A stretch of DNA of 64,000 nucleotides, taken from assembly GCF_001424045.1 (NCBI RefSeq), contig NZ_LMQB01000027.1, forward strand, positions 277,685 through 341,684, in the 5' to 3' direction. This document shows, piece by piece, positions 37,986 through 47,344 of this stretch. Under the pieces are notes generated by a model. That model ran no database searches, had not been told where the DNA came from, and saw only the letters and a program-made list of their open reading frames with translations. The DNA is from Rhizobium sp. Leaf371 (lineage in GTDB: Bacteria; Pseudomonadota; Alphaproteobacteria; Rhizobiales; Rhizobiaceae). Within the stretch, counting starts at the first letter, position 1, and each line of letters begins with the position of its first letter. Made by a program: the position numbers and the translations under genes.

Positions 37986-39265
37986 CAGAGATCCCCCTCG
38001 CCAGCCCGCACATGCGCCAGCACCTCGTCGCTGCCGTCGCGCGCGATCTCGACAAGCAGCGCCTCGACGGCCGCCTCGTCGGTGCCGAAGGTTTCCCGCA
38101 ATTCGCGCGGCAGCTGGCCGAGAAGCTCGGTCATCAGGTCTGCCGCCTGCTGGCGGAAGCCGTGCGAGCCGAGCACGTCGCCCTGGATCAGCGCCGAGAG
38201 TTCGGCGGCGGGATCGAGGCCGGTTTCGGCGCCGGCCGTTGTCCCCAGATCGGGCGCCTGGCAGTCGATCTCGATCTTCTCCACCCAGCAGCCGGGCAGA
38301 GCGTTGGCAAGCCCGGTCACCTCGTCGGCGAGAAAGGCCGGGTCGCGTTTCAGCCGGAAGGCGAGCGGCGTGGCGCCCATCAGGTGCAGGCGCAGAATGA
38401 GGTGCTGCGCCCCGGCGCCCGCCACGCGCCGCGCGAGATCGTCGCCGATGCGGGCCAGAAGCGCGCGCCATTCCGATACGCCCGTGAGATCGACCGTCGC
38501 CCGCTCGAACACGGCGCTGCCGATCCGCCGCTCGTCGTGATGGATCTGGCCGCCCGCCTCGATCGTCACCAGCGTCACGCTCTTTGCGCCGGCCTCGTTG
38601 ATATCGCGGCCCTGCGGCATGCCCGGCATGACGATCAGCGGCGTTTCGCTGTGCACGAGGCGGTGGTGCACATGGCCGAGCGCCCAGTAGTCGAAGCCGT
38701 GCGCGGCAAGCTCCGCCACGCTGGTGGGTGCGTAGAGATCGTGTCCGGGCGCCCCGGCAAGGCTGGTATGCAGCATGCCGATATTGACGCTGTCTGCCTG
38801 CGGACCGGGAAAGGACGGCAGCAGACTGTCGGGCGCATGCGGCTGGTCGAAGCCGATGCCGTGGATGTAGACGGCGCGCCCGTCCGGCAAGGTCGCCGCC
38901 TTGACCGATTTCGCGCGGTTGGAAAAGACGTGCACATTGTCGGGAAAGGTCAGTTCGCGGCGGATGGCCGACTGGTTGTCGTGGTTGCCGCGAATGACGA
39001 AGACGCGCACGCCCGCCATCTCCAGCCGCCGCATCTCGCCCATAAGGAACAGCGCCGTGTTCATCGAGGTCTGCGAACCGTCATAAAGGTCGCCCGCGAT
39101 CAGAAGCGCGTCCACCGCCTCTGCGATGCAGAGATCGACGATCGCCGTCAGCGCGGCGCGGGTTGCGCCGCGGACATGCTCGGCCAGCTCGCCGTTGCGG
39201 AGCGCCAGACTGCGGAGGGGAGAATCGAGGTGAAGATCTGCGGTGTGTACGAAGCGGAAAGCCAT
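37985..39265 (-). CDS. YhaO-like DNA repair metallophosphoesterase (Mre11/SbcD type)
   Basis: This 426-residue calcineurin-fold nuclease shows all metal-site motifs in order: HTADLHLD, AGDLYDG, RGNHDN, HTSLAG and GHVHH, all within the first 230 residues. The C-terminal 190 residues form an accessory domain that contacts the ATPase. ATG 39265 (MAFRFVHTADLHLD) is the conserved start. It is the first gene of the two-gene unit with the YhaN-like ATPase. A MarR regulator is divergent from it, 209 bases away. Confidence 0.92.
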   Translation of the reverse strand: MAFRFVHTADLHLDSPLRSLALRNGELAEHVRGATRAALTAIVDLCIAEAVDALLIAGDLYDGSQTSMNTALFLMGEMRRLEMAGVRVFVIRGNHDNQSAIRRELTFPDNVHVFSNRAKSVKAATLPDGRAVYIHGIGFDQPHAPDSLLPSFPGPQADSVNIGMLHTSLAGAPGHDLYAPTSVAELAAHGFDYWALGHVHHRLVHSETPLIVMPGMPQGRDINEAGAKSVTLVTIEAGGQIHHDERRIGSAVFERATVDLTGVSEWRALLARIGDDLARRVAGAGAQHLILRLHLMGATPLAFRLKRDPAFLADEVTGLANALPGCWVEKIEIDCQAPDLGTTAGAETGLDPAAELSALIQGDVLGSHGFRQQAADLMTELLGQLPRELRETFGTDEAAVEALLVEIARDGSDEVLAHVRAGEGDL

Positions 39266-39474
39266 GTCCGACCATGGCCCTGCCGGCGCGCGAACGTCAA
39301 TCGTTTCGGCGGGTTTGCCCGTGTCTTTCCACCGGGCCTTGGGCGTGCGGCGCCCAAGCGCGGGCTGCGGCCGGATGCGGCGAGGCCCCACGCTTTCACG
39401 GCCTGTGTTGCGCTTGAGAAACCCCGATCCACATTCACGCGGCGCGCTCCGACATCGCCGCGAAGGCATTTGAC

Positions 39475-39987
39475 ATGGGCCCTCAGAACGTCCATCTCCA
39501 CTCTATGAAAACGACTTTCGACGTCTCCGACAAGCTGTTCGAGCTCTATCATCGCGTTCACCGGCTCATCAACCAGTCGATGACGGAGGAAGGCGTGTCG
39601 CTGGCCCGCAGCAAATTCCTGTTCTTCCTCAACAAGCTCGGCCCCTGCCGCTCGACCGACATCGCCTGCGCGCTCAATTTCGCGCCGCGGACGGTGACCG
39701 AAGCGATCGACGGGCTGGAGCGCGACAAGCTGGTGGTGCGCCAGCCGGACCCGGAGGATCGCCGCGCCAAGATCGTTTCCATCACCGATGTCGGACGCAT
39801 CGCGCTCGAGGCTGCGGAACATCCGCGCAAGCAGCTGATCGAGGAGATCTTCTCGGCCCTCGACGACGAGCAGCTCGACCAGTTGCACGACATCGTCAGC
39901 AAGCTCGTTCGCCGCACCGACGAAATCCGCGAGCGGCGCGAGCAGGAAGAGGCCGCGGAAGCCCCGCCTGCGGCGCGCGAGGCCTGA
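39475..39987 (+). CDS. MarR family transcriptional regulator
   Basis: This 170-residue winged-helix repressor contains the recognition helix in SRSTDIACALNFAPRTVTEAI and the wing with DPEDRRAKIVSIT, the family's DxR(R) motif. Flanking helices provide dimerisation. AAGG 8 bases before the ATG at 39475 supports that start; MKTTF ten residues later is the alternative. The C-terminus is a charged Glu/Arg/Ala tail. It is divergent from the YhaO/YhaN unit and may control it, but no clear operator is visible, and the phytase-like gene downstream is convergent. Confidence 0.9.
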   Translation: MGPQNVHLHSMKTTFDVSDKLFELYHRVHRLINQSMTEEGVSLARSKFLFFLNKLGPCRSTDIACALNFAPRTVTEAIDGLERDKLVVRQPDPEDRRAKIVSITDVGRIALEAAEHPRKQLIEEIFSALDDEQLDQLHDIVSKLVRRTDEIRERREQEEAAEAPPAAREA

Positions 39988-40088
39988 GGGCCGGACCACG
40001 CGCGCTCCCGTCCCGGACCTGAACCGCAAACCTGCAGAGAGGCCGGGATCTGCCGCAGGCAGGCCCGGTCCCCATCCGGCAGTGGTTC

Positions 40089-42281
40089 CTACATCGCGTC
40101 GATCTTGCCGATGCTCCAGAACATCGTCTCGCCCGAGCTGTCGTCGACGCCGTCATTGTCGGTGACGACGTAGCCGGTGCCGGTGGCGTCGATCGCAAAG
40201 CCCTCGACCTTGTCGAGAACATAGCCGTTGAGCGACTTGAGGTCCGGGAGCAGATCGCGGAACTCTTCCTTGGCGACGACCGGCAGCGGGCCGCCGAGCT
40301 TGGCGGGCTTCAGGTCGGCAAGCGCCACGCGGAAGATCTTCTTCAGCTTTGCCGCCTGCCCGACGAGATTGTCGCGCTCGATGACATAGGCGTAGTCGCC
40401 GTGAACGGTGATTTCGGAGAGGCCGACCCAGCCCTCGCCTTTCTTTTCGAGCGGATAGCGAACAGCGCCCCACGCCTCCGATTTCGGCTTGTAGGAGACG
40501 AGCTTGACGAAGCCCTTCTCGTCGTCCTTCCATTCCCGCTGCACCGCCATCCACAGGGTGGCGTCGTCGCCCTCGCCGGTAATGGTGATGCCTTCGAAAC
40601 CGAAGCGGGTCTCCGCGGCCCGCAGCTCTTCGGGCAGCGGCACTTCCTTCTTGATCTGGCCCTTGGCATTCACCTGGTAGAGCGCATGCGGCACCAGCTT
40701 GTCGGAATTGCCTTCGGAGGCGAGCCAGAAGCCGTCCTCGGTCGCGACGATACCCTCGATGTCGAGCTTCTGCGCCGGCGCACCGTCGCGGGTGATCGTG
40801 AGGGCGTCGGTGATCTCGGCCGGGCTCTTCGTCGTGTCGATGGTGAAGATGCGCGGCTCGGCGCCATAGACCGAATCGCTCACCGCATAGAGCTTGCCGG
40901 GCTGGCCCGGAACGGCCGAGAGACCCGAGAGGGCGCCGAAGCCGATCGGCACGCCATCCTTCTCCACCGAGCGGATCTGCGGATAGGCGGCCTTGCCCTC
41001 CTTGCGCTCATAGATCATCACATGCGAGCGCGCCGCGCCGTCCTCGACCAGATCGGCCTCGTTGGCGGTAACCAGGAGATTGCGGGCGGGAATGGCGATG
41101 CCGCCTTCCGGGGAGATGCCCGACGGCAGCAGCTGCAGCAGCTCCGGCTCGGCACCCGTATCCTTGTAGACGCCGACGAGCGAGGCGCGCTCGGCCAGCA
41201 CGAAGAACAGGCGGTCCGCGCCGAAGGTTGCCGCTTCCAGCCCCTCTGGCTCGACACCCTTGGCCGCGGAGCGTTTCTCCGGATAGTGGCCGATGGCCGC
41301 CGCCGCACGTTCGAGGCGCGCGCCGGCCTCGTAGAGCACCTTGCCGCTGGTGTCGAAGATGGTGAAGCCGCGCGAGCCGCCTTTCCAGTCCCCCTCGTTC
41401 GCCACCACCAGCCGGTCGTCGTCGAGCCATTTCACGGCGTCCGGCTCGCGGGCCACGCCCTTCAGCGATCCGGTGAAGGACAGCTTGCCGTCGCGCTTCG
41501 TATCGATCTTCTCGAGATCCACCGTGCCGGCGGAGAAATGCGAGACGATCTTGCCCGAGCGCCCGTCGAGAACGACGATCTGGTTGTTCTCCTGCAGCGT
41601 CAGCGCGATCTGGTCGCGGCCGTTGAACGACACGAATTCCGGCTCCGGATCCTCGCCCCCGACCTCGGCCAGTCCGGTCAAGGCGACGTGACGGATGCTG
41701 GCGCAGTCCGGCGTGCCGTCGGTGAGCTTGACGATGACGAGATCGCCGGCCGGCATCTGCGGCAGCGCCCCGTCATTCACCGTCTCGTCGCGCTCGTTCT
41801 CGATGGCGATGGCCGCCAGAGTCCGGTCCTTGTTGACGGCGACCGAATCCGGCTGGCCACCGAGTTCGCAGCTCGCCGTCACCTGACGGCTGGCCAGATC
41901 GACGGCGGCAAGCCGGCCCGACGGGTTCGCCCGGTTCGGGCTCGTGTTGACGGCGACGAGCGCCTTGGGGCCGGCGACGGTCACCGAGGTCGGCTCGCCG
42001 TCGAAGGCGACGATGCCGCCTGCCTTGGGGGCCGCGGCGTCCTTGATGTCGATGAAGCCGATCGCCTTCAGGGGGCTGTCGGAATAGATTAGCGTCATGC
42101 CGTCGTCCGTCGCGGTGACGATCTCGGCGGAGGTCACCGTCTTGCGGTCGGCCCCGGCCGGCAGGTTGTCGGCAACGGCAAAGGACGCGATACGATTGAA
42201 GACGGGCTCTGCAATGGCGCTGCCGGCCACCGAGGTCGCAAGCAGGGCCGCGAGCGCGGCGGTGACGGATACGGTTTTCAT
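40089..42281 (-). CDS. Exported phytase-like / choice-of-anchor I family protein
   Basis: This is a secreted or periplasmic beta-propeller-type protein of 730 residues. A clean signal peptide (MKTVSVTAALAALLATSVAG, cut after residue 24) precedes an N-terminal choice-of-anchor I-like region (about 40-400). A C-terminal 'esterase-like activity of phytase' domain (about 440-725) ends with VEGFAIDATGTGYVVTDNDG. Aspartates suited to Ca binding are frequent. The function is inferred as phosphate-ester hydrolysis or sensing. The inference is strengthened by a perfect Pho box at 42392-42375 on the same strand, about 95 bases upstream of the ATG. The gene is monocistronic. Confidence 0.85.
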   Translation of the reverse strand: MKTVSVTAALAALLATSVAGSAIAEPVFNRIASFAVADNLPAGADRKTVTSAEIVTATDDGMTLIYSDSPLKAIGFIDIKDAAAPKAGGIVAFDGEPTSVTVAGPKALVAVNTSPNRANPSGRLAAVDLASRQVTASCELGGQPDSVAVNKDRTLAAIAIENERDETVNDGALPQMPAGDLVIVKLTDGTPDCASIRHVALTGLAEVGGEDPEPEFVSFNGRDQIALTLQENNQIVVLDGRSGKIVSHFSAGTVDLEKIDTKRDGKLSFTGSLKGVAREPDAVKWLDDDRLVVANEGDWKGGSRGFTIFDTSGKVLYEAGARLERAAAAIGHYPEKRSAAKGVEPEGLEAATFGADRLFFVLAERASLVGVYKDTGAEPELLQLLPSGISPEGGIAIPARNLLVTANEADLVEDGAARSHVMIYERKEGKAAYPQIRSVEKDGVPIGFGALSGLSAVPGQPGKLYAVSDSVYGAEPRIFTIDTTKSPAEITDALTITRDGAPAQKLDIEGIVATEDGFWLASEGNSDKLVPHALYQVNAKGQIKKEVPLPEELRAAETRFGFEGITITGEGDDATLWMAVQREWKDDEKGFVKLVSYKPKSEAWGAVRYPLEKKGEGWVGLSEITVHGDYAYVIERDNLVGQAAKLKKIFRVALADLKPAKLGGPLPVVAKEEFRDLLPDLKSLNGYVLDKVEGFAIDATGTGYVVTDNDGVDDSSGETMFWSIGKIDAM

Positions 42282-42374
42282 GAGACATCCCCTCGACAAG
42301 TCCACGGCGCTCCGCGCCGCGCTGCCGCCTGCATCGTCGCGCGCGGCACCGGCTGCGATTTCTGGAGCGCGCAT

Positions 42375-42392
42375 ATGACAGGGGAATGACAG
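42375..42392 (-). promoter_or_regulatory. Pho box (PhoB-binding site)
   Basis: On minus the sequence is CTGTCAT, TCCC, CTGTCAT: two identical 7-base half-sites with the canonical 4-base spacer and no mismatch to the consensus. It lies upstream of the phytase-like gene in the right orientation and would replace the -35 region of its promoter. Confidence 0.88.
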
Positions 42393-42397
42393 ACATG

Positions 42398-42422
42398 AAA
42401 AAGGCCCGGGAAAACCCGGGCC
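42398..42422 (-). terminator. Intrinsic terminator downstream of hup
   Basis: On minus GGCCCGGG, a TTTT loop and CCCGGGCC are followed by TTTTTC. It insulates the Pho box promoter from the hup transcript. Confidence 0.85.
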
Positions 42423-42624
42423 CGAAGACGAGGAGAGCGGCCTGCGCCCTCTCCTTCCGCTTGTCGATGCGGGAACCGGAAAAGCCCGTGATCCCGCACC
42501 GAAGCGCTTTGCGACGATCGAGCGGCCTGACGGCATTCGCGAGGAATGGTCGGCGCCCGGCCGTAAACTCGGCATGTCGTGATCCCGAGGCGATGCGTTT
42601 GCGCCGCGCCGGGATCCTGCTGCC

Positions 42625-42900
42625 TTAGGAGTTGACGGCGTCCTTGAGGCCCTTGCCGGCCGCGAACTTCGGAACGTTGCGCGCGGGAATATCGACTTCT
42701 GCACCGGTGGAGGGGTTGCGGCCCTTGGAGGCTTCGCGACGGCTGACGGTGAAGTTGCCGAAGCCGACGAGGCGAACGTCGCCGCCGTTCTTCAGTTCAC
42801 CCTGGATCACGTCGAACAGTGCTTCGACAGAGGCGGCAGCCTCCTTGTTCGTGATGCCGGCCTTTTCGGCAACCGCCGATACGAGCTCATTCTTGTTCAT
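42625..42900 (-). CDS. hup: DNA-binding protein HU
   Basis: This nucleoid protein has 91 residues, the standard size. Family marks are MNKNELVSAVAEKAG at the start, LVGFGNFTVSRREASKGRNP in the DNA-binding arm, and the C-terminal PKFAAGKGLKDAVN. It follows lon on the same strand with a lon terminator between them, so it should have its own promoter in the 130 bases before 42900. The lon-hup order is widespread in proteobacteria. Confidence 0.97.
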   Translation of the reverse strand: MNKNELVSAVAEKAGITNKEAAASVEALFDVIQGELKNGGDVRLVGFGNFTVSRREASKGRNPSTGAEVDIPARNVPKFAAGKGLKDAVNS

Positions 42901-43029
42901 GTTTCCACCCTTTCAACTTGGTCCGAAACGACTTGTTTTCGGGCGGCCGTGCCATCGTCGCAACGGTCGCCTTGGCAACCCAATCGCGCCGAATGCCCGG
43001 AAATGCAAGGCTTTGCGGTGATTTTTACG

Positions 43030-43057
43030 AAAAAAGACCGGCCTGGGGGCCGGTCTT
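43030..43057 (-). terminator. Intrinsic terminator of lon
   Basis: On minus AAGACCGGCC and GGCCGGTCTT form a perfect 10-bp stem with a 4-base loop, followed by TTTT. It lies 120 bases downstream of the lon stop and before hup. Confidence 0.9.
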
Positions 43058-43176
43058 CCACTGTTAAAGCGATGGATAACGGTGCGGGAGCACTTTCCCG
43101 ACGCGCGAGAATCAACGGCGCCGCGTGTCGGGACGGTTCCGGAAGAACGCTTCGAGCGCCCTCCCGGACAGCCGTG

Positions 43177-45597
43177 TCAGTGCGCGAAACCGGGCGCGGT
43201 TTCATCCGTATCGGTCGCGACCTTGACCGGTGCAACGTTCTTTGCCGGATCCCATTCGATGGCTTCCGGCATGCGGAGCAGAGCGTGCTTCAGAACCTCG
43301 CCGATCAGCGACACGGGGATGATCTCCATGTTGTTCTTCACATTGTCCGGAATCTCCGCCAGATCCTTGGCGTTTTCTTCCGGAATAAGCACCTTCTTGA
43401 TCCCGCCGCGGAGCGCCGCGAGCAGCTTTTCCTTCAGGCCGCCGATGGGCAGAACCCGGCCGCGCAGGGTGATCTCACCCGTCATGGCCACGTTCTTGTC
43501 GACCGGAATGCCCGTCATGATCGAGACGATGGCGGTGGCCATCGCGACGCCGGCCGACGGACCGTCCTTCGGGGTCGCCCCTTCGGGAACGTGGACGTGG
43601 ATGTCGCTCGTGTCGAAACGCGGTGGCTCGATGCCGAAGTCGATGGCGCGCGAGCGGACATAGGAGGCCGCCGCCGAAATCGATTCCTTCATCACGTCCT
43701 TCAGGTTGCCCGTCACCGTCATGCGGCCCTTGCCGGGCATCATGACGCCTTCGATCGTCAGCAGTTCGCCGCCGACCTCGGTCCAGGCCAGACCCGTGAC
43801 CACGCCCACCTGGTCGGTGCGCTCGGCTTCGCCGTGGCGGAAGCGCGGAACGCCCAGATAGTCATGGATGTTCTCGGCCGTCACCTCGATGCGGGTGGCC
43901 TTGCCCTTGAGGATTTCGGTGACCGCCTTGCGGGCGAGCTTCATCAGCTCGCGCTCGAAGGAGCGGACGCCCGCCTCGCGGGTATAGGTCTGGATCACCG
44001 CCATCAGCGCACCGTCCGTCACCGAGAATTCGGCAGGCTTCAGGGCGTGGTCGGCGATGGCCTTCGGCAGGAGGTGGCGCTTTGCGATCTCCAGCTTTTC
44101 CTCTTCCGTGTAGCCGGCGATGCGGATCACTTCCATGCGGTCCATCAGAGGCGCCGGAATGTTCAGCGTGTTCGCCGTCGTGATGAACATCACGTTCGAA
44201 AGGTCGTATTCGACCTCCAGATAGTGGTCCATGAACGTTGCGTTCTGTTCCGGATCGAGCACCTCGAGCAAGGCCGACGACGGATCGCCACGGAAATCCT
44301 GGCCCATCTTGTCGATTTCATCGAGCAGGAAGAGCGGATTGGACTTCTTCGCCTTCTTCATCGACTGGATGACCTTGCCGGGCATCGAGCCGATATAGGT
44401 CCGGCGGTGGCCGCGGATCTCGGCCTCGTCACGAACGCCACCCAGCGCCATGCGAATGTATTCGCGGCCGGTCGCCTTTGCGATCGAGCGGGCGAGCGAC
44501 GTCTTGCCGACGCCCGGAGGACCGACGAGGCAGAGGATCGGACCCTTGATCTTCTGCGAGCGTGCCTGCACGGCGAGATACTCGACGATGCGTTCCTTGA
44601 CCTTGTCGAGACCGAAGTGATCGAGCTCCAGCACCTTTTCGGCGGCATTGAGATCGGTCTTGACCTTCGACTTCTTGTTCCAAGGAATGCCCGTCAGCCA
44701 GTCCAGATAATTGCGCACGACGGTGGCTTCCGCCGACATCGGGCTCATCTGGCGCAGCTTCTTCATCTCGGCGTCGGCTTTTTCCCGCGCTTCCTTGGAG
44801 AGCTTGGCCTTGTTGATCTTGTCTTCCAGTTCGGCCATCTCGTCGCGGCCTTCCTCGCCGTCGCCAAGCTCCTTCTGGATCGCCTTCATCTGTTCGTTCA
44901 GATAATATTCGCGCTGGGTCTTCTCCATCTGGCGCTTGACGCGCGAGCGGATGCGCTTCTCGACCTGAAGAACCGAGATCTCGCCTTCCATGAAGCCGAG
45001 CGCCTTTTCAAGACGCCCCTTCACGCTCGTCGTTTCCAGCATTTCCTGCTTTTCGACGATCTTGATGGAGAGATGCGAGGCGACCGTATCGGCCAGCTTC
45101 GAATAGTCCTCGATCTGGCTGGCGGCACCGACGACCTCGGGCGAAATCTTCTTGTTGAGCTTCACGTAGCTCTCGAACTCGGAGACGACCGAGCGCGACA
45201 GCGCCTCGATCTCGACGGGGTCTTCCGCGGGTTCGGCGAGCGGATGCGCCATCGCCTCGTAGAATTCCTCGCGGCGGGTATAGCCGTCGATTTCCGCGCG
45301 CGAACGGCCCTCGACCAGCACCTTCACGGTGCCGTCGGGCAGCTTCAGGAGCTGCAGGACGTTGGCGATGGTGCCGATCTGGTAGATCGCGGCGGGCTCC
45401 GGATCGTCGTCGCCGGCGTTGATCTGGGTCGCAAGCATGATCTGCTTGTCGGTGCCCATGACCTCTTCCAGGGCACGGATCGACTTTTCGCGACCCACGA
45501 AGAGGGGCACGATCATATGGGGGAACACCACGATGTCACGCAGGGGAAGGACTGGGAAGGTCCCGCTCTCGGCTGCCGGAGACGTTTTGTTCGTCAT
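43177..45597 (-). CDS. lon: ATP-dependent protease Lon
   Basis: This AAA+ serine protease degrades misfolded and regulatory proteins. It has 806 residues. In order are the N-terminal substrate domain (from FPVLPLRDIVVFPHMIVPLF), Walker A GPPGVGKTS near residue 355, Walker B LFLLDEIDKM, and the Ser-Lys catalytic dyad in PKDGPSAGVAM and the later LPIGGLKEKLLAALR. ATG 45597 is preceded by AAGGAAAT; an upstream open frame of 26 codons is not conserved. The 5' UTR contains a 7-bp hairpin at 45636-45656. ClpX and ClpP are encoded just upstream, making a proteolysis cluster. Confidence 0.97.
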   Translation of the reverse strand: MTNKTSPAAESGTFPVLPLRDIVVFPHMIVPLFVGREKSIRALEEVMGTDKQIMLATQINAGDDDPEPAAIYQIGTIANVLQLLKLPDGTVKVLVEGRSRAEIDGYTRREEFYEAMAHPLAEPAEDPVEIEALSRSVVSEFESYVKLNKKISPEVVGAASQIEDYSKLADTVASHLSIKIVEKQEMLETTSVKGRLEKALGFMEGEISVLQVEKRIRSRVKRQMEKTQREYYLNEQMKAIQKELGDGEEGRDEMAELEDKINKAKLSKEAREKADAEMKKLRQMSPMSAEATVVRNYLDWLTGIPWNKKSKVKTDLNAAEKVLELDHFGLDKVKERIVEYLAVQARSQKIKGPILCLVGPPGVGKTSLARSIAKATGREYIRMALGGVRDEAEIRGHRRTYIGSMPGKVIQSMKKAKKSNPLFLLDEIDKMGQDFRGDPSSALLEVLDPEQNATFMDHYLEVEYDLSNVMFITTANTLNIPAPLMDRMEVIRIAGYTEEEKLEIAKRHLLPKAIADHALKPAEFSVTDGALMAVIQTYTREAGVRSFERELMKLARKAVTEILKGKATRIEVTAENIHDYLGVPRFRHGEAERTDQVGVVTGLAWTEVGGELLTIEGVMMPGKGRMTVTGNLKDVMKESISAAASYVRSRAIDFGIEPPRFDTSDIHVHVPEGATPKDGPSAGVAMATAIVSIMTGIPVDKNVAMTGEITLRGRVLPIGGLKEKLLAALRGGIKKVLIPEENAKDLAEIPDNVKNNMEIIPVSLIGEVLKHALLRMPEAIEWDPAKNVAPVKVATDTDETAPGFAH

Positions 45598-45635
45598 GTC
45601 ATTTCCTTTCCGTCCCGTTTCCGGGAGCGTTACCC

Positions 45636-45656
45636 GAAGCACTTCAAGGGTGCTTC
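45636..45656 (-). promoter_or_regulatory. Hairpin in the lon leader
   Basis: GAAGCAC (45636-45642) and GTGCTTC (45650-45656) are perfect complements with a 7-base loop. On minus that loop reads CCTTGAA. It lies about 40-60 bases upstream of the lon ATG. It could be an mRNA thermosensor or stability element, or an operator. Confidence 0.35.
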
Positions 45657-46017
45657 CGGTCATCACTTTTTCCACTGTCAGAAGTGGAGGTTGCGAGACC
45701 CGTTTTCAACCCTTCGGTGACCCGCCCCGTCGCCAATCCCGGCGGCATTCGCAGCGATCCTCGAAGCGTATCGGACAGTAGAGGCTACGTGACTGTCGCG
45801 GACCTTGCCACGCGACCGGCGCCTCCTGATTCGGACCCCCGGCCCACGACACGAAACCGTCACATCATCGCGCCCGCGCCCTGATTTAGCAATGGTCGAA
45901 TGAGGAGGTGGAATATGCGCCGAATTCGGTACGGTGCGTGGCGTCGATGGGGCGACGTCGGGCATCCGCCCTTCCCTCACACGCCGGCCGGCCGCTCCTG
46001 CGCCCCCTGGTCCCAAC

Positions 46018-46045
46018 AAAAAAGGGCCCGCATCGCTGCGAGCCC
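46018..46045 (-). terminator. Intrinsic terminator of clpX
   Basis: On minus GGGCTCGCA, a 4-base loop and TGCGGGCCC (one internal T-G opposition) are followed by TTTTTT. It lies 20 bases after the clpX stop. Confidence 0.88.
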
Positions 46046-46066
46046 CCAAATTCCAATCTCCAGCCA

Positions 46067-47344
46067 TTACGCCGAAACGTTGGCCTTCTCGTCCGTGCGC
46101 TCCGAGTAGATGTAGAGCGGGCGGGCGGAACCCTTGACGACCTCGTCGGAGATGACGACTTCGCGGACACCTTCCAGCGTCGGCAGTTCGAACATCGTGT
46201 CGAGCAGGATCTTTTCCATAATCGAGCGAAGGCCGCGGGCGCCGGTCTTGCGGATGATCGCGCGCTTGGCGATTTCGCGCAGCGCGTCCTCATGGAAGGT
46301 CAGTTCCACGTCTTCCATCTCGAACAGGCGCTGGTACTGCTTGATCAGCGCGTTCTTCGGCTCCGACAGGATCTGGATCAGGGCGTATTCGTCGAGATCC
46401 TCGAGCGTCGCCAGAACGGGCAGACGGCCGATGAATTCGGGAATAAGGCCGAACTTGACCAGATCTTCCGGCTCCAGTTCGCGCAGGACTTCACCGACCC
46501 GGCGGTCCTCCGGAGACTTGACCGACGCACCGAAGCCGATCGACGTCTTCTCGCCACGGGCGGAAATGATCTTGTCGAGGCCGGCGAAGGCGCCGCCGCA
46601 GATGAACAGGATGTTGGTCGTGTCCACCTGCAGGAATTCCTGCTGCGGATGCTTGCGCCCGCCCTGCGGGGGGACGGAGGCGACCGTGCCTTCCATGATC
46701 TTCAGCAATGCCTGCTGCACGCCCTCGCCCGAGACGTCCCGGGTGATCGACGGATTGTCGGACTTGCGCGAGATCTTATCGACTTCGTCGATGTAGACGA
46801 TGCCGCGCTGGGCGCGCTCGACATTGTAGTCGGCGGACTGGAGCAGCTTCAGGATGATGTTCTCGACGTCCTCGCCGACATAGCCGGCTTCGGTGAGCGT
46901 CGTCGCATCGGCCATGGTGAAGGGCACGTCGATGATGCGGGCGAGCGTCTGGGCGAGATAGGTCTTGCCGCAGCCGGTCGGGCCGACGAGCATGATGTTC
47001 GACTTGGCCAGCTCGATGTCGCTGCCCTTGGCCGAATGCGCCAGGCGCTTGTAATGGTTGTGGACGGCGACCGACAGGATACGCTTGGCCTGTTGCTGGC
47101 CGATCACGTATTCGTCGAGAACCTTGATGATTTCCTGCGGCGTGGGCACGCCATCGCGGGACTTCACCATCGAGGTCTTGTTTTCCTCGCGGATGATGTC
47201 CATGCACAATTCGACGCATTCATCGCAGATGAAAACGGTCGGTCCGGCAATCAGCTTCCGGACTTCGTGCTGGCTCTTGCCGCAGAAGGAACAATACAGG
47301 GTATTCTTAGAGTCACCGCCGTTGCTGCCGCTGACTTTGCTCAT
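46067..47344 (-). CDS. clpX: ATP-dependent Clp protease ATP-binding subunit ClpX
   Basis: This AAA+ unfoldase delivers substrates to ClpP. It has 425 residues. The N-terminal zinc domain has cysteines at 18, 21, 40 and 43 (YCSFCGKSQ and [10 protein letters not shown]). Walker A is GPTGCGKTY, Walker B is [11 protein letters not shown], and the sensor segment [11 protein letters not shown] follows. In alphaproteobacteria ClpXP is essential for cell-cycle proteolysis (for example of CtrA). It follows clpP on the same strand after 292 bases, so it probably has its own promoter. Confidence 0.98.
   Translation of the reverse strand: MSKVSGSNGGDSKNTLYCSFCGKSQHEVRKLIAGPTVFICDECVELCMDIIREENKTSMVKSRDGVPTPQEIIKVLDEYVIGQQQAKRILSVAVHNHYKRLAHSAKGSDIELAKSNIMLVGPTGCGKTYLAQTLARIIDVPFTMADATTLTEAGYVGEDVENIILKLLQSADYNVERAQRGIVYIDEVDKISRKSDNPSITRDVSGEGVQQALLKIMEGTVASVPPQGGRKHPQQEFLQVDTTNILFICGGAFAGLDKIISARGEKTSIGFGASVKSPEDRRVGEVLRELEPEDLVKFGLIPEFIGRLPVLATLEDLDEYALIQILSEPKNALIKQYQRLFEMEDVELTFHEDALREIAKRAIIRKTGARGLRSIMEKILLDTMFELPTLEGVREVVISDEVVKGSARPLYIYSERTDEKANVSA

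Larger units (their letters stand above)
42282..42624. other. Intergenic region between the phytase-like gene and hup
   Basis: The region is 343 bases. It contains the Pho box (42375-42392) and a strong terminator (42398-42422) for the transcript arriving from hup. The 200 bases between hup and that terminator show no gene and would be an unusually long 3' UTR, possibly containing a small RNA. Confidence 0.5.
45598..46066. other. Intergenic region between clpX and lon
   Basis: The region is 469 bases. It holds the clpX terminator at its right end and the lon promoter and leader at its left. Two TTGAA-containing hexamers on minus (45649-45643 and near 45712) could be heat-shock -35 elements, but no convincing -10 follows. 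A short plus frame starting near 45915 behind AGGAGG runs through the clpX terminator and is not accepted. Confidence 0.4.

Noticed and set aside
34458-38540. 1360-codon plus-strand open frame opposite the YhaN-like gene
   Set aside because: Mirror frame of a high-GC coiled-coil gene; no domain, low-complexity Arg/Ala/Gly composition, no ribosome site.
45908-46109. Plus-strand small gene behind AGGAGG near 45904
   Set aside because: It reads through the clpX terminator and into antisense of clpX; the ribosome-site match is probably chance.
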